This document shows, piece after piece, positions 8,897 through 18,600 of a stretch of DNA of 37,444 bases. Position 1 is the first letter of the stretch, and every line of letters starts with the position of its first letter. The position numbers and the translations under genes were made by a program. The notes beneath the pieces were generated by a model. The model was not told the DNA's origin. It did no database searches and saw nothing but the letters and a program-made list of their open reading frames with translations. The DNA comes from Candidatus Omnitrophota bacterium (lineage in GTDB: Bacteria; Omnitrophota; Gorgyraeia; Gygaellales; Profunditerraquicolaceae): NCBI GenBank assembly GCA_022710715.1, contig JAKLGJ010000003.1, positions 153,083-190,526 on the forward strand, given 5' to 3'.

Positions 8897-8924
8897 AGTA
8901 TACCATGACTATCGCGTTTTTCAA
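8897..8924 (-). promoter_or_regulatory. Promoter of the repeat-protein gene
   Basis: TTGAAA (8919-8924) and TATACT (8897-8902) are separated by 16 bp on the minus strand. The -10 is followed by CTTGATATA, nearly as before giant 3. Transcription would start near 8890, just before the riboswitch-like fold. Confidence 0.65.
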
Positions 8925-8974
8925 TATCGCCGGCCATTCAAAATGAAAGCCTTTTCAGAATCGGCATAGAAAAA

Positions 8975-9003
8975 TTGGCAAATTTTAGTGAAAATGCTAT
9001 ACT
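8975..9003 (+). promoter_or_regulatory. Promoter of the 9064-10416 gene
   Basis: TTGGCA (8975-8980) and TATACT (8998-9003) are separated by 17 bp. It diverges from the promoter at 8897-8924. The predicted leader is about 55 nt and contains no clear Shine-Dalgarno sequence. Confidence 0.6.
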
Positions 9004-9063
9004 TTTTTTAGCGTGTAAGCCGAAGTTCAATAAACTTGCTATTAATCAAAATTTTGCTAAAAT

Positions 9064-10416
9064 ATGACCGAACAAGTAGTTGCAAGAATTTTACTCACCT
9101 TGTTTTTCCTGCTGGGCAGGTGCCTGACTACTGCCCTGGCCGCAAGTTTATCTGATTTCCGGTCAACACAGAGCGTTATACCCTCTACCAGCTACAACCG
9201 GCCTTCGCTGCCCGCAGCAGCCAGGGCAAGCGTTGCTACCGCTAAACCGGCGGTTCCGGCCAACGCCGCAATCACCGCGAGCAAAAAACCGGCTATGACC
9301 GCAAGCTCTGCCCCTGCAGTCTTTAAACAAAGTTCCACCGGAATAATCGCCAGTTTCCCGGGCAGCCCGGAATTGGGCAACTACGCTTATTCTTATGATC
9401 AGGCTATTGCCGCCAATTATTTCCTGGCGAACAAAAACTATTCTGCCGCGGGTAAAACTCTGACTTTCTATGAAAAGATCCGCAAGGATTGGAAGAGCTC
9501 CTCCGAAGGCCAAAACAGCCCGGGAGTAGCTTTCCAGAAAGCTTTCAATCCCGCCAATGGCACGATCAGCGATCCGGTCATCGCCACCGGTCCCAACGCC
9601 TGGCTGGGAATTGCCGCGCTCAACTATACCCAGGCGACCAAAAAAAATACGTATTTATCCCTGGCCAAAGACATCGGCACCTACCTGGTTTCCCTGAATC
9701 AAAATGACGGCTATCAGGGCATCGTGACCGCTCCCGGATCCTCCATCAGATCGACCGAGGAAAATATCGACACTTTCGCTTTTTTGAACCGCCTCGCTTC
9801 CGCCACCGGCGATTCGACATACCGGACTGCCGCCCAAGATGCCTATACGTTCGTAAAAAGCATGTATAACCCCGCGACCGGATATTTTAACGCCGGCATA
9901 AACGGCAATACCGCGGATACCCGGTTCGCCACGGACGTGCAGACAATGGCTATACTGACTTTGGGCGTGGACGGATTAGAGGAAATGGGCGTAGACGTGG
10001 AGGAATTACTGGCGGTAACCGAAGCCCAGGGCGCGGTACAAACAACGTATACTAAACCCGACGGCGCCACGGTCAACGTTACCGGATTCGGTTTTCAGGG
10101 CGGCGACAATAAGATTTCCGTGGAATGGACGGCGCAGATGATCGTGGCCTATCTGGCGGTCAGTAAAGAATATGCTGCCGACGGCAATATCGAAAAAGCG
10201 CGCTATTACAAAAACCAGGCGACTTTCTATCTTACCGAACTTAAAAAGATGTCATCGGACAACGCGCTTCCCTATGCCACAGCCGCCAACAGCCCGACCG
10301 GATTCGGCTGGGACACGCCCACGGGCAGCGTCTCACTGGTAGCCACCGCCTATTACAACCTGGCGGTTGCCGGGGACAACCCCTTCACTCCTGAATCCGA
10401 CAATCTCTGGAAATAA
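9064..10416 (+). CDS. Secreted protein resembling an (alpha/alpha)6-barrel carbohydrate-active protein
   Basis: 450 residues. Residues 1-27 are a signal peptide. About 30-95 is an Ala/Pro/Ser/Thr-rich linker. About 95-440 has regularly spaced helical hairpins typical of six-hairpin glycosidases: NYAYSYDQAIAANYFLA, GPNAWLGIAALNY, SLNQNDGYQGI, STEENIDTFAFLNRLA, a YNPATGYFNAG segment, VEWTAQMIVAYLAV, and a terminal VATAYYNLAVAGDNPF. The GPNAWLG, ENID and WTAQM blocks would line the barrel's open end and are candidate substrate contacts, but no family with a proven reaction is recognised. No clear ribosome binding site precedes the ATG. Starts further in would lose the signal peptide. A bidirectional terminator follows. 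Confidence 0.8.
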   Translation: MTEQVVARILLTLFFLLGRCLTTALAASLSDFRSTQSVIPSTSYNRPSLPAAARASVATAKPAVPANAAITASKKPAMTASSAPAVFKQSSTGIIASFPGSPELGNYAYSYDQAIAANYFLANKNYSAAGKTLTFYEKIRKDWKSSSEGQNSPGVAFQKAFNPANGTISDPVIATGPNAWLGIAALNYTQATKKNTYLSLAKDIGTYLVSLNQNDGYQGIVTAPGSSIRSTEENIDTFAFLNRLASATGDSTYRTAAQDAYTFVKSMYNPATGYFNAGINGNTADTRFATDVQTMAILTLGVDGLEEMGVDVEELLAVTEAQGAVQTTYTKPDGATVNVTGFGFQGGDNKISVEWTAQMIVAYLAVSKEYAADGNIEKARYYKNQATFYLTELKKMSSDNALPYATAANSPTGFGWDTPTGSVSLVATAYYNLAVAGDNPFTPESDNLWK

Positions 10417-10437
10417 GAAACGACTACGTCTGGCGTT

Positions 10438-10470
10438 TTAAAAAAAGGACGCATCTTTCGATGCGTCCTT
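10438..10470. terminator. Bidirectional terminator between convergent genes
   Basis: AAGGACGCAT and ATGCGTCCTT form a perfect 10-bp stem with a 6-nt loop. On the minus strand seven T residues follow. On the plus strand a looser T-rich stretch follows. It lies between the stop at 10416 (+) and the stop at 10510 (-). Confidence 0.8.
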
Positions 10471-10509
10471 GATTTGTTTTGCGGGGATGCCCTTGCGGGC
10501 GCCTGTCGC

Positions 10510-11217
10510 TTATTTTTTCATTTTGCGGCGAACCGCAATGACTGCGCCGCCGAGACCGAAGAGCAAAAACGAGATCGGCTCGGGAACCACATTCATCTTC
10601 AGAGTAAGTTTCGGGCGTAAAGCGGAATCGCTGATAAAATCCGAAGAACGGAAATCCATGAGCACCTGATCGCCGGCGAAATAGCTTCTCACCAGCAGAC
10701 CGTTGTTGGAATCAGGATTGGTAATCCAGTTCTGAACCAGCGGTGTGATATCCAGACTCTGCCAGCCGTCCTGCGTTACATACTGATGGACCTCGTTGTC
10801 ATAATAGAATCCCGGCTGATTGATCCAGGTAACATCCATTTCGCCCCAACTGCCGCTCAAAGAGTTGACTGCCAGCTTATGCGTTTGCTGCGACTGCAGG
10901 CCGGAGTTGAACATATAGAGATCCATGGTCGCGCGAATCAAAGTCGCTCCTGCGGGAAGCTGCGGAAGATCGAACTGGATCAATCCTCTGGATTCGTCGA
11001 AATCCGAACGAGTAACTTCCATGGCTTCCCAATCGCCGAAATTCAGATCATCCAGGGTTTGATAGATGGTAGAATCTTTTCCATCCTGCGGTCCGGGCTG
11101 AATGGTAAAATACTGGTAAGTGGAAGACGAAACAGTGCCTGCGCCGTTGGCTAAGGCAACTGCGCCGGAAAAAACTACCGAGAAGATTAAAAACATAAAT
11201 AATGATTTTTTAGTCAT
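10510..11217 (-). CDS. PEP-CTERM protein with DNRLRE-like domain
   Basis: 235 residues; AGGAGG lies 4 nt before the ATG. Residues 1-23 are a signal peptide. About 30-205 resembles the DNRLRE (CBM96-like) domain: SRGLIQFDLPQLPAGATLI, ATMDLYMFN, a WGEMDVTWINQP segment, WQSLDITPLVQNW and NNGLLV. The C terminus is a PEP-CTERM signal: VPEP, a hydrophobic helix, then RRKMKK. PEP-CTERM proteins are known to be processed by exosortase and to be associated with exopolysaccharide; no exosortase gene is in this window. A role in surface carbohydrate binding is inferred. It has its own promoter at 11297-11326. Confidence 0.9.
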   Translation of the reverse strand: MTKKSLFMFLIFSVVFSGAVALANGAGTVSSSTYQYFTIQPGPQDGKDSTIYQTLDDLNFGDWEAMEVTRSDFDESRGLIQFDLPQLPAGATLIRATMDLYMFNSGLQSQQTHKLAVNSLSGSWGEMDVTWINQPGFYYDNEVHQYVTQDGWQSLDITPLVQNWITNPDSNNGLLVRSYFAGDQVLMDFRSSDFISDSALRPKLTLKMNVVPEPISFLLFGLGGAVIAVRRKMKK

Positions 11218-11296
11218 CGCGCCTCCTGATTACGAACCGTTAGACGTATCTTCCTTAATATTATACTTCGGTTGGGGTATGGAAGGTTACGCTATT

Positions 11297-11326
11297 ATTA
11301 TACTCCGGCAGGATCTTCCCAGTCAA
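11297..11326 (-). promoter_or_regulatory. Promoter of the DNRLRE PEP-CTERM gene
   Basis: TTGACT (11321-11326) and TATAAT (11297-11302) are separated by 18 bp on the minus strand, about 80 nt before the start codon. A second TATAAT lies downstream near 11265 without a good -35. Confidence 0.55.
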
Positions 11327-11336
11327 CAAAAATCTG

Positions 11337-11798
11337 CTACTTTTTCTTATTCAGACGGCCCAGCTTCTCCTGGAGAAAACCCATGGGGCAGACCATGCAC
11401 CAGCCGCGATGCTTGAAAGCAATGCCCAGGATAATCGCAACCACGGTGGTGATCAGGCACATGCTCACAAACACCGCCCCTATCGCCAGCCAGTTGCCGC
11501 CGGCGCGCAGAATGAGGTAGATGAAGAAACAGATGAACATGACGAACACCAGCCAGCGGAACCAGGCACGGGTGAGAAACCCGGGCAGCGGCTTATTCCG
11601 GCTGAAATGAGACATCACCAGGTCCAGAAAAGCGCCCCGCGGGCAAAGATTCCAGCACCACCATCTCCCCTTAAACAGCGCCAGGGGAAGGAAAAACAGC
11701 ATCATTCCCAGCACCAGATAACCGAATACCGGGCTGAAAAATCCGCCGATAAGCACCAACGGCAATAACCAGATCATGACCAACTGTGACTTTTTCAC
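11337..11798 (-). CDS. Membrane 4Fe-4S protein, polyferredoxin (NapH/CcoG-like) type
   Basis: 153 residues from a GTG at 11798, with GTGAGG about 10 nt upstream. The frame is open to 11834 (another GTG), so the start is uncertain. Four hydrophobic helices are visible. Two cysteine motifs, CWNLCPRG in the loop after helix 2 and CMVCPMG at the C terminus, match the CxxxCP pair of the 12801-type 4Fe-4S binding domain found in NapH, CcoG and NosR relatives. Such proteins pass electrons at the membrane; the partner here is unknown because no oxidoreductase gene lies nearby. The protein is short compared with NapH and lacks the C-terminal dicluster ferredoxin. Confidence 0.75.
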   Translation of the reverse strand: MKKSQLVMIWLLPLVLIGGFFSPVFGYLVLGMMLFFLPLALFKGRWWCWNLCPRGAFLDLVMSHFSRNKPLPGFLTRAWFRWLVFVMFICFFIYLILRAGGNWLAIGAVFVSMCLITTVVAIILGIAFKHRGWCMVCPMGFLQEKLGRLNKKK

Positions 11799-11815
11799 GG
11801 TTTCAGTATACCTCA

Positions 11816-11876
11816 CAAAAAAGGACAGGTCCACCCTTTTTACCTTTCGGCAAAAACAGGTGATCTGTCCTCTTTT
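11816..11876. repeat. REP-like inverted repeat with GGACAGGTCCACC
   Basis: AAAAAAGGACAGGTCCACC (about 11816-11834) faces the imperfect inverse CAGGTGATCTGTCCTCTTTT (11857-11876). The core GGACAGGTCCACCC recurs at 36634-36647. Such GGGGACA-type units resemble REP sequences mobilised by REP-associated tyrosine transposases in other bacteria; no transposase is present here. Confidence 0.45.
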
Positions 11877-11896
11877 GCGCTTCTCCTCCCGTGGTG

Positions 11897-12607
11897 CTAC
11901 AAATCTATCTCCAGCACTTCATTACCGGCATACACGATCTTCAGATCGACTCCCGGCTCATAGCCGTAATATATCGTCGCTGATGTCCCCGCGGACTGCA
12001 CTGTGGAAACCTGGGCGGCGGAATGCCGGTCGTTGGTCAGCTTGATCGCTTCTTCGAGCTGCCCCAGGCTGATCGTTTTATTCGTATCCGCAAGTATCCT
12101 TTTGATATCCTCGCCGCTGCAGGCGCTTTTCTCAACGGTAATCGCCTTGCCCAGCTGCGCCATTGCCCCCAGCAGACTGTTGTACGCGTCCGAATACACC
12201 TGGGCGCCGGTCATATTGGCAAATTCATTGCTGCTTGCCGGCTCATTCTGCGGCTGCGCGTATTCCTTGTTTGCCCAGAGTTTATATTCGGCTTTCTGCT
12301 GCTGGAAGGATTCCCAATTCCGCTGGTACATTTCTTTCATCTGGAAAGTCGGGATATCCTGCGCAGAGGCAACCGCGCCGTCAGAAGACTCGGCAGCAAC
12401 AGAACCGCCTGACGGCGTATTGTTAACCGGGGTCAGTTTCCCGGAAACCGGCGCTGCCGGAATGCGCTTATTTGCGGCAAATCCCGGCTTGAATGTTCCC
12501 GGCGGATTGACCGGCGAGGGCTCCCCGAAAACAAAAACCCGGCAGCCGGATAACTCCCAACCGACAGCCAGGGCGCAGCACAACGCGATCTTCAGTATGG
12601 TATTCAT
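11897..12607 (-). CDS. Exported protein of unknown function downstream of giant 2
   Basis: 236 residues; the ATG is preceded by GGGGGAG. The N terminus is a signal sequence (ILKIALCCALAVG) with LSGC at 19-22, compatible with a lipobox, although cleavage by signal peptidase I a few residues later is also possible. Residues 35-85 are Pro/Ser/Ala-rich and probably disordered. Residues 85-200 are helical with many Gln and Glu. The end (TIYYGYEPGVDLKIVYAG) looks like a small beta unit. It begins 44 nt after the stop of giant 2 on the same strand, with no terminator between, so the two are likely cotranscribed. No family is recognised. Confidence 0.75.
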   Translation of the reverse strand: MNTILKIALCCALAVGWELSGCRVFVFGEPSPVNPPGTFKPGFAANKRIPAAPVSGKLTPVNNTPSGGSVAAESSDGAVASAQDIPTFQMKEMYQRNWESFQQQKAEYKLWANKEYAQPQNEPASSNEFANMTGAQVYSDAYNSLLGAMAQLGKAITVEKSACSGEDIKRILADTNKTISLGQLEEAIKLTNDRHSAAQVSTVQSAGTSATIYYGYEPGVDLKIVYAGNEVLEIDL

Positions 12608-12651
12608 CTCTCCCCCTTGTTTCCGGAACCGTGATAAAAGCGATCCTGTGG

Positions 12652-15600
12652 CTATAAAACCAGCGCCAGGACAATTTCCCTGGGAGTTTCAATGGCGTTT
12701 TCTTCCTGCAGCCGCATCACCCGAAGCATGCACGCGCGCAACTGCTGCTTATACCCGGCGCACTCCGGCCGCAGGGCGCAGGCAACCAGGCACTCTTTGA
12801 CCTTCTCCGCCGTGGGCATATGCCCCTGCCCGATCATTTCGCGCATCTGCCGCAATTCGGCGGCTACGTCCACCCCGGCTGCGTCGATCCCCGCGCCTGC
12901 GATCAGCGCTTCCAGATCGGCTTTGCCCGCAGCAGCCGGCAGGTTGCGGAAATCGATACCGCCGCTGTCGGCCGGGCCTGACCGGGGTTCCTCGTCCCGG
13001 CGCGATCCTTCCGCGGTTACCTTTCTCACGGCAACGCGGCGCTTTTTCGAAAGCTCATCCCAGGCCGCTTTGATCTCTGGATTATCCGAATTCCCGATTT
13101 GCCGGGCCAGCCAGGCTTCGCTGGCCTTGAACAAGCTGGCCACGAACTGCAGGCTGCCCAGGTCTTCCAGCGCGGCAATGATCCGGTCATCCATGCCGAT
13201 GACCGCGTCCGCGCTCAATCCTTTTTGCCTGCGGATCATCGCGTCCCATTTTTCCCATAACACCGGATTGCGCGCGAACACATCCCCCATCATCGCCGGC
13301 GAGAACCGCTTGTCCGCGGCATACACCGCATGCAGCGAATCTTTCTTATCGAGCAGATGCGAGAGCGCCCAGGCCCGCTCGGACAGCGCCTGATACACCC
13401 ACAGCGCTTCCGTATCGTCCTCATCCCGGCCGGCGGAACGATCGGCCATTTCCGGCGAGCCGAGACGGTTCGTTTTCACCTCGATCCCGCTGCCCAGGGC
13501 ATCCACCAGGCCCGCGCGCATTTTCTCCAGCCTCTCTGCCGCAAACTGCTTCAGGCGCGCATCGTATGCCCGTAACGACTCCACGTCCACGCCGATGCTC
13601 ACGCCGTCACCCTTGACGCGTTCCAGGAACGCATAATTCTCCCCGCGGTCTTCGCCGATAAACGCATTCAGCTCTTCCTGGTTCATGGACATGATCTGGC
13701 TGCGATGGAACGGAGTGGGCTCTCCCTTGGCGGAAAAATTTGTCACTTCCTCGGCGGCGGCAATGCGATGCGCTTGCTGCCCGTCGAATCCCTGCTGCTC
13801 CCAATAGATCTCACGGCGCTCATGGTAAAAAGCCTCGGTAATGATCTCGCTCTCGCCGGTCCGGCGGGTGCTGTAGATATTGCTGACCACGACGATATAG
13901 GTGCCGTCGGAAGATTTAAAATGATACGCCGGAGTGCGCGGCATATCCGCCGAACTCCAGGAGATCAGCTTGATCCGATAGGGACCTGAACCCATATCCG
14001 ATTTATGGCGCGCTTTGATCTCGAACCGGCCGTGCAAATGGGTAAGGTCCTCTTCTTCCTGCGTGCCGATGCGCTTGAGCCGGCCTCCGTCGGGCCCGTC
14101 CTGGCCGCCGTGCGCAGTCCCGCTGTCAACAGCCACTGCTGCGCCTGACACCCGGCCGACCAGTCCCGAATACAGCGAATTCAATCGATCACCGCGACGG
14201 TTCAACCACAGCATCAGCCGCACCAGCGGATGCAGCCTGGCTGAATCCGGACGAGCGAAGAAATCGTCGAGGTTCACTATCGATCCCAGGGTTTCCACGC
14301 GATCCAGGAATCCGCCTGCCCCCACCAGCCTGAATAACGGCAGCAAGCGCTGCAGGCGCAACCGGTATATCGCGCGCAAGAATGTAAGCTGCGTTGGCGT
14401 GAGTAAAGGGAATGTAGCGTTCGACAACCACCGTTCGAGCCCGCCGGTATGCGAAGAAGACACCGACGGACGGATCAAGTCCCGGAAATTCGACCAGACC
14501 TGCTGCGACATGCCGGAACTGCTAAACGGTATAGTTTCCCGCCTGATCAGATCGCTCCAGTTGTTGGAGAGCCGCCGGCCGGACATCTCGTCAGTCCTTG
14601 CGAAAAAAGTCTGCACCATGTCCGAAAAAGCCCCGTGGGAGGTGTTGGATAACGTATCTATCGGAGGCAGGCGCAGTGAGCTGATATCGATGTCAGGCAA
14701 TCCCTGCAGCATATCGTCGAGTTGCGCCATCAAAAGTTCTTTGCGCGCGCGCAAGGCCTCGCGCTGCTTTTGCTGCTGGCGCTCGTATTCTTCCAGCCAT
14801 TCCCGGTTCAAACGCTCGCGCGACTCCGCAATTCCCCGGATACGGTCCAGGGTCCTGTCCAGAAGGCCCCGCAGCTCGGCTGCAGCTTCCGGATTATTTA
14901 CCTTGATCGGCAGCAGATCTCTTTTCCATTCCGTAGAAGAACTGATCTGCTCGAACTTTTCCACGTTCATTCTATAGCGCCGCAAAACCCGGCCTAATTC
15001 TTTCCTGAATTCCGTCCAGGCCGCAGCCAGCTCTTCGTGCACTCCGTTGAGGTCAGGGGTTACCGCGGATTGCGCCGCGCTCGCGCTCAACATCAGCGCC
15101 AGTTTTTCCACCGCTTCCAGCAGTTCTTCGAAACGCGCCTGCGCCTCCAGCCTGCCCGCATCGTCCTCCCGGGTCTGGAACATGAATACCCGCATCTCCA
15201 GCCGCGATTGGCGGTTTTCTGCGGCCTCATCGCCTGCGTCATGGCTGCGCATCACCGAAGAAAAATCGTTATGGATGTTCGCCTCGGGCTTCTCAAAACG
15301 CTCGACCGGCGAGAAAATCATCCCCAGCAGATTGGCGATCAGGCGCGCCTGGTGGTTATAATCGCCCACTCTTTCTTTGGTCCCCTGCGGCAGGCCGATG
15401 CTGATATGCACCGGGAAATTCCCGTTATCCGGGATCAACCCCAGCGTGCGCAAATACCGCAGCTGCATGATCTGCGCGCGCGCGGAACGCGACGGACTGA
15501 AGGCGTATTCGATATAACCGTCGCCGCCTTTGCCGACATTCAGCAAACCGAGGATTTCCCGCGCCACCGACCTGACAAAAGGAATGTTGCCGTCCACGAA

Positions 15601-18600
15601 TTCGGGAAAAACTTCCAGCTCCATGCCCATGGATATCGCCGGCATCCCTGCGGATTCTCTAAGATATGCATCGAGATACGCTTTCAGTTCGGCGCTCACC
15701 TGCTCTGCGGAACGGCCTTCTTTGAGCATCTCCACAGCCATGATCACCAGCATCGCGCGTTCGCCTTGGTAGATGTAATTGGCGCCGGCCGGAGCGCCCG
15801 CTTGCTCCGGATAATACGCATCGATCATCAACCGGCCGACCAGCTCGCTGGCTGCGCGCAATACCGGCATTTCCGGAGCGATCCGGTCGCGGTAATTGAG
15901 CATCACATGAGTTACGGTTTGCAGCTTCTCCAGGCCTTCTTTGTCCATAAAATTAACGTCGAGCGCCAGATCGGATTTGAGTTTATCGATAACCTCCGGA
16001 GGAACTTCTTTAAGCGCCAGGAGCATGCTCACGGCTTCATCGAGATTCTCCAGGAACGCGGCGTTGATCGTGTCCGTCCCCACCAGGTTCAGGTACGTTC
16101 CGAAATCGCTCGCCCCCACTTTGAAGAGCACGTCGCTCCACAACCCGACGCTCTGGGCCAGGATTTTCAAAGGATGCACCCGCTGGGCCACGGATCGTTC
16201 AAGCTCGGCGACTTTAACCCGCAATTCGGAGATCGCGCTGTTCACTGCCTGGCGCACCCGGCTTCCGCCATCGGAGCCCTCGGGATCGCCGATGCGGAAA
16301 TTGCCGTGCGAAGTGCCGGTATCGAAAGCAATGACATCTTCCGAGACGCCGCTGCTGCGGATCATGAAAGGCACCTGCGGTTCGAACAAAGAAAGCTTTA
16401 TGTCTCCCAGCCAGGCCATCAGCCGGATCAACGGATGCACGTCGGCATCTTTGAGCCAGCCCAGATCAGGCAGACGGATACGCCCGCTCAACCCGCGCAG
16501 CACATCCCTGACTCTGCGCGTATCCAGGGCCGGCAGATGGAACCGGCCGGGACTATCTTCGAGGTGGTCTTGAAGAAACAGTGGGCGTATATCTCTTCTG
16601 CTCCGATAGGAAAAGTCAGGCCAAGACCCGATTGAATGATTGGGATTCCATTCTTGCTCCATTGACCTTTCTTCAAGAACCCTCATTTCCGTATTTTCGA
16701 AAAGCTGTACCGGCGCGCGCACCATGGGATCCCGCACGCCGCTTTGCAGCGCAGCCAGAACGTCTTTCGAGCGGCCTCTTAAAGCCCGGCTATCATTGCG
16801 CTGCTTTGCTTCATAATTTTCCAGCCACTCGCGGTTGAGCCGCTCGCGCTGCTCCATGATCTCCTCGAGCCGCGCGGCTGTCCGGTCCAGCAATCCCTGC
16901 AATTCCCGCATCGCTTCGGGTTTGGCTGTTTTGAACGGCAGAAGAATCTTTTTCCATTGTTGAGACGAGCGGATCATTTCCAGCTGGTTGGCATTCCTGC
17001 CGTATTTTTGCAGGATCAGATCCAGCTCCGCGCGGAATGCGCTCCAGGCTTTGGCCATTTCTTCGCGGGTTCCTCTTGTTTGCCGGTCGCCTTCCTGCGC
17101 AGAAACTCCTGCGGCCAGCAACAATCCTAATCTGTCCGCCATACTCAGCAGAGCCTTGAACCGCTCTTGCTGCTCCTGCGCGACCTGCGCATCCTCCCCG
17201 GTTGACTGGAACATGAACACGCGCATCTCCAGCCGCGCCTGTTCATTCTCCGACATTGCATCCCCGGAGGCGTGGAACCTGATCACCTCGCCGAAATTAT
17301 TGTGAACATTCGCTTCCGGCGCTTCAAACCGCTCCACCGGAGAATAAACGAGGCCCAGAAGGTTGGCGATCAAATAGATCTGCTCGCTGAAAGCCGCCGG
17401 AGGCAGCTGGGTGCCTTGAGGCAAGCCGATGCTGATATGCACCGGAAAATTCCCGTTATCGGGAATAAGCCCGAGCGAGCGCAGATACTCCAGCTGCGCG
17501 ATCTGGGCCTGCGCCGAACGCGACGGGCTGAAGGCGTATTCGATATATCCGTCGCCGCCTTTATTCACGAAAAGAAGGTCCAGGATGTTTTCGGCGGTGC
17601 GACGGACGAACGGGATGCTCCCGTCTACGAATTCGGAGAACACCTCAAGCTCCATGCCCATGGAAACCGCCGGCAGATCTTTGAACGTCGCCAGATATTC
17701 CCGGAGGAAAATCTCCAGCCGCTGCCGCACTTCTTCTTCGCTCAAGCCCTGCTTGAGCATCTCCACCGCTTTGACCACCAGCATTGATTGCTCGCCGATG
17801 TACACATAGGGCAACCGCTCCCGAGGCTCTTTAACGTCGTCGAGCAATTGCAAATCGGTTATCATTTCCGAAACGATATGGCTGGCGCGCTTCAAATAGG
17901 GCAATTCCGGCTCGATCCGGTCGCGGTAATTCAGCATCACCCGGGTCACCGCCTGCAGCTTTTCCAGTCCGGACGTGAACAACAGATCGATGCCCATCTG
18001 CGACTCGATCTTTTCTATGGTTTCCGGAGAAACGCTCTGCAATTCCAACAGCAGCTTCACCGCTTCATTGAGGTTCTCCAGGAACGCTTCGTTCATATCA
18101 TGTGCGCCGACCACGCGCAGATACCTGGCGAAATCTTCGGCCCCGATCTTGAACAGAACGTCGCTCCACAACCCCACGTTTTGCGCCAGGATCTTCAGTG
18201 GATGGGCTTTCTGCGCAATTGATTGATCCAGCGCGGAGACTTTTGCGCGCAGGCTCCAGATTGCGTTGTTCACCGCCTGGCGCACCCGGCTTCCGCCGTC
18301 GTTGTCGGCCGATTCATCGTCCTGCGCGACGGATCGCTCCGGCTCCAGGATCCGACCGCTATGCAATCCGGCTTCGTCGAGGACCAGCGCAACCGCGTTG
18401 TCGTCAGGAGCTTCAAGCGCCGGCGACTGCACCACCGTCATCTGCGCGGCAGCGGCCTGGCCGACCACGCCGCCGCTGAAATACGTGCGCACCGATAAAC
18501 CGGCCCCGGAGCCGGAACCGCTGCGGATGGTCTCCTGCTTGCGGTATTCGCCCTGGCTGAAGGACGCGCTGTACGCTTTGAAATAATCCATTCTGGACCA

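Noticed and set aside
10486-10512. Second terminator from GCCCTTGCGGGC near the end of the DNRLRE gene
   Set aside because: The stem is only 4 bp and no T-tract follows. The hairpin at 10438-10470 is sufficient.
15037-16635. Open frame of 532 codons on the plus strand, opposite giant 2
   Set aside because: Shadow of the duplicated module. The minus-strand frame is conserved between the two copies, while this one is not.
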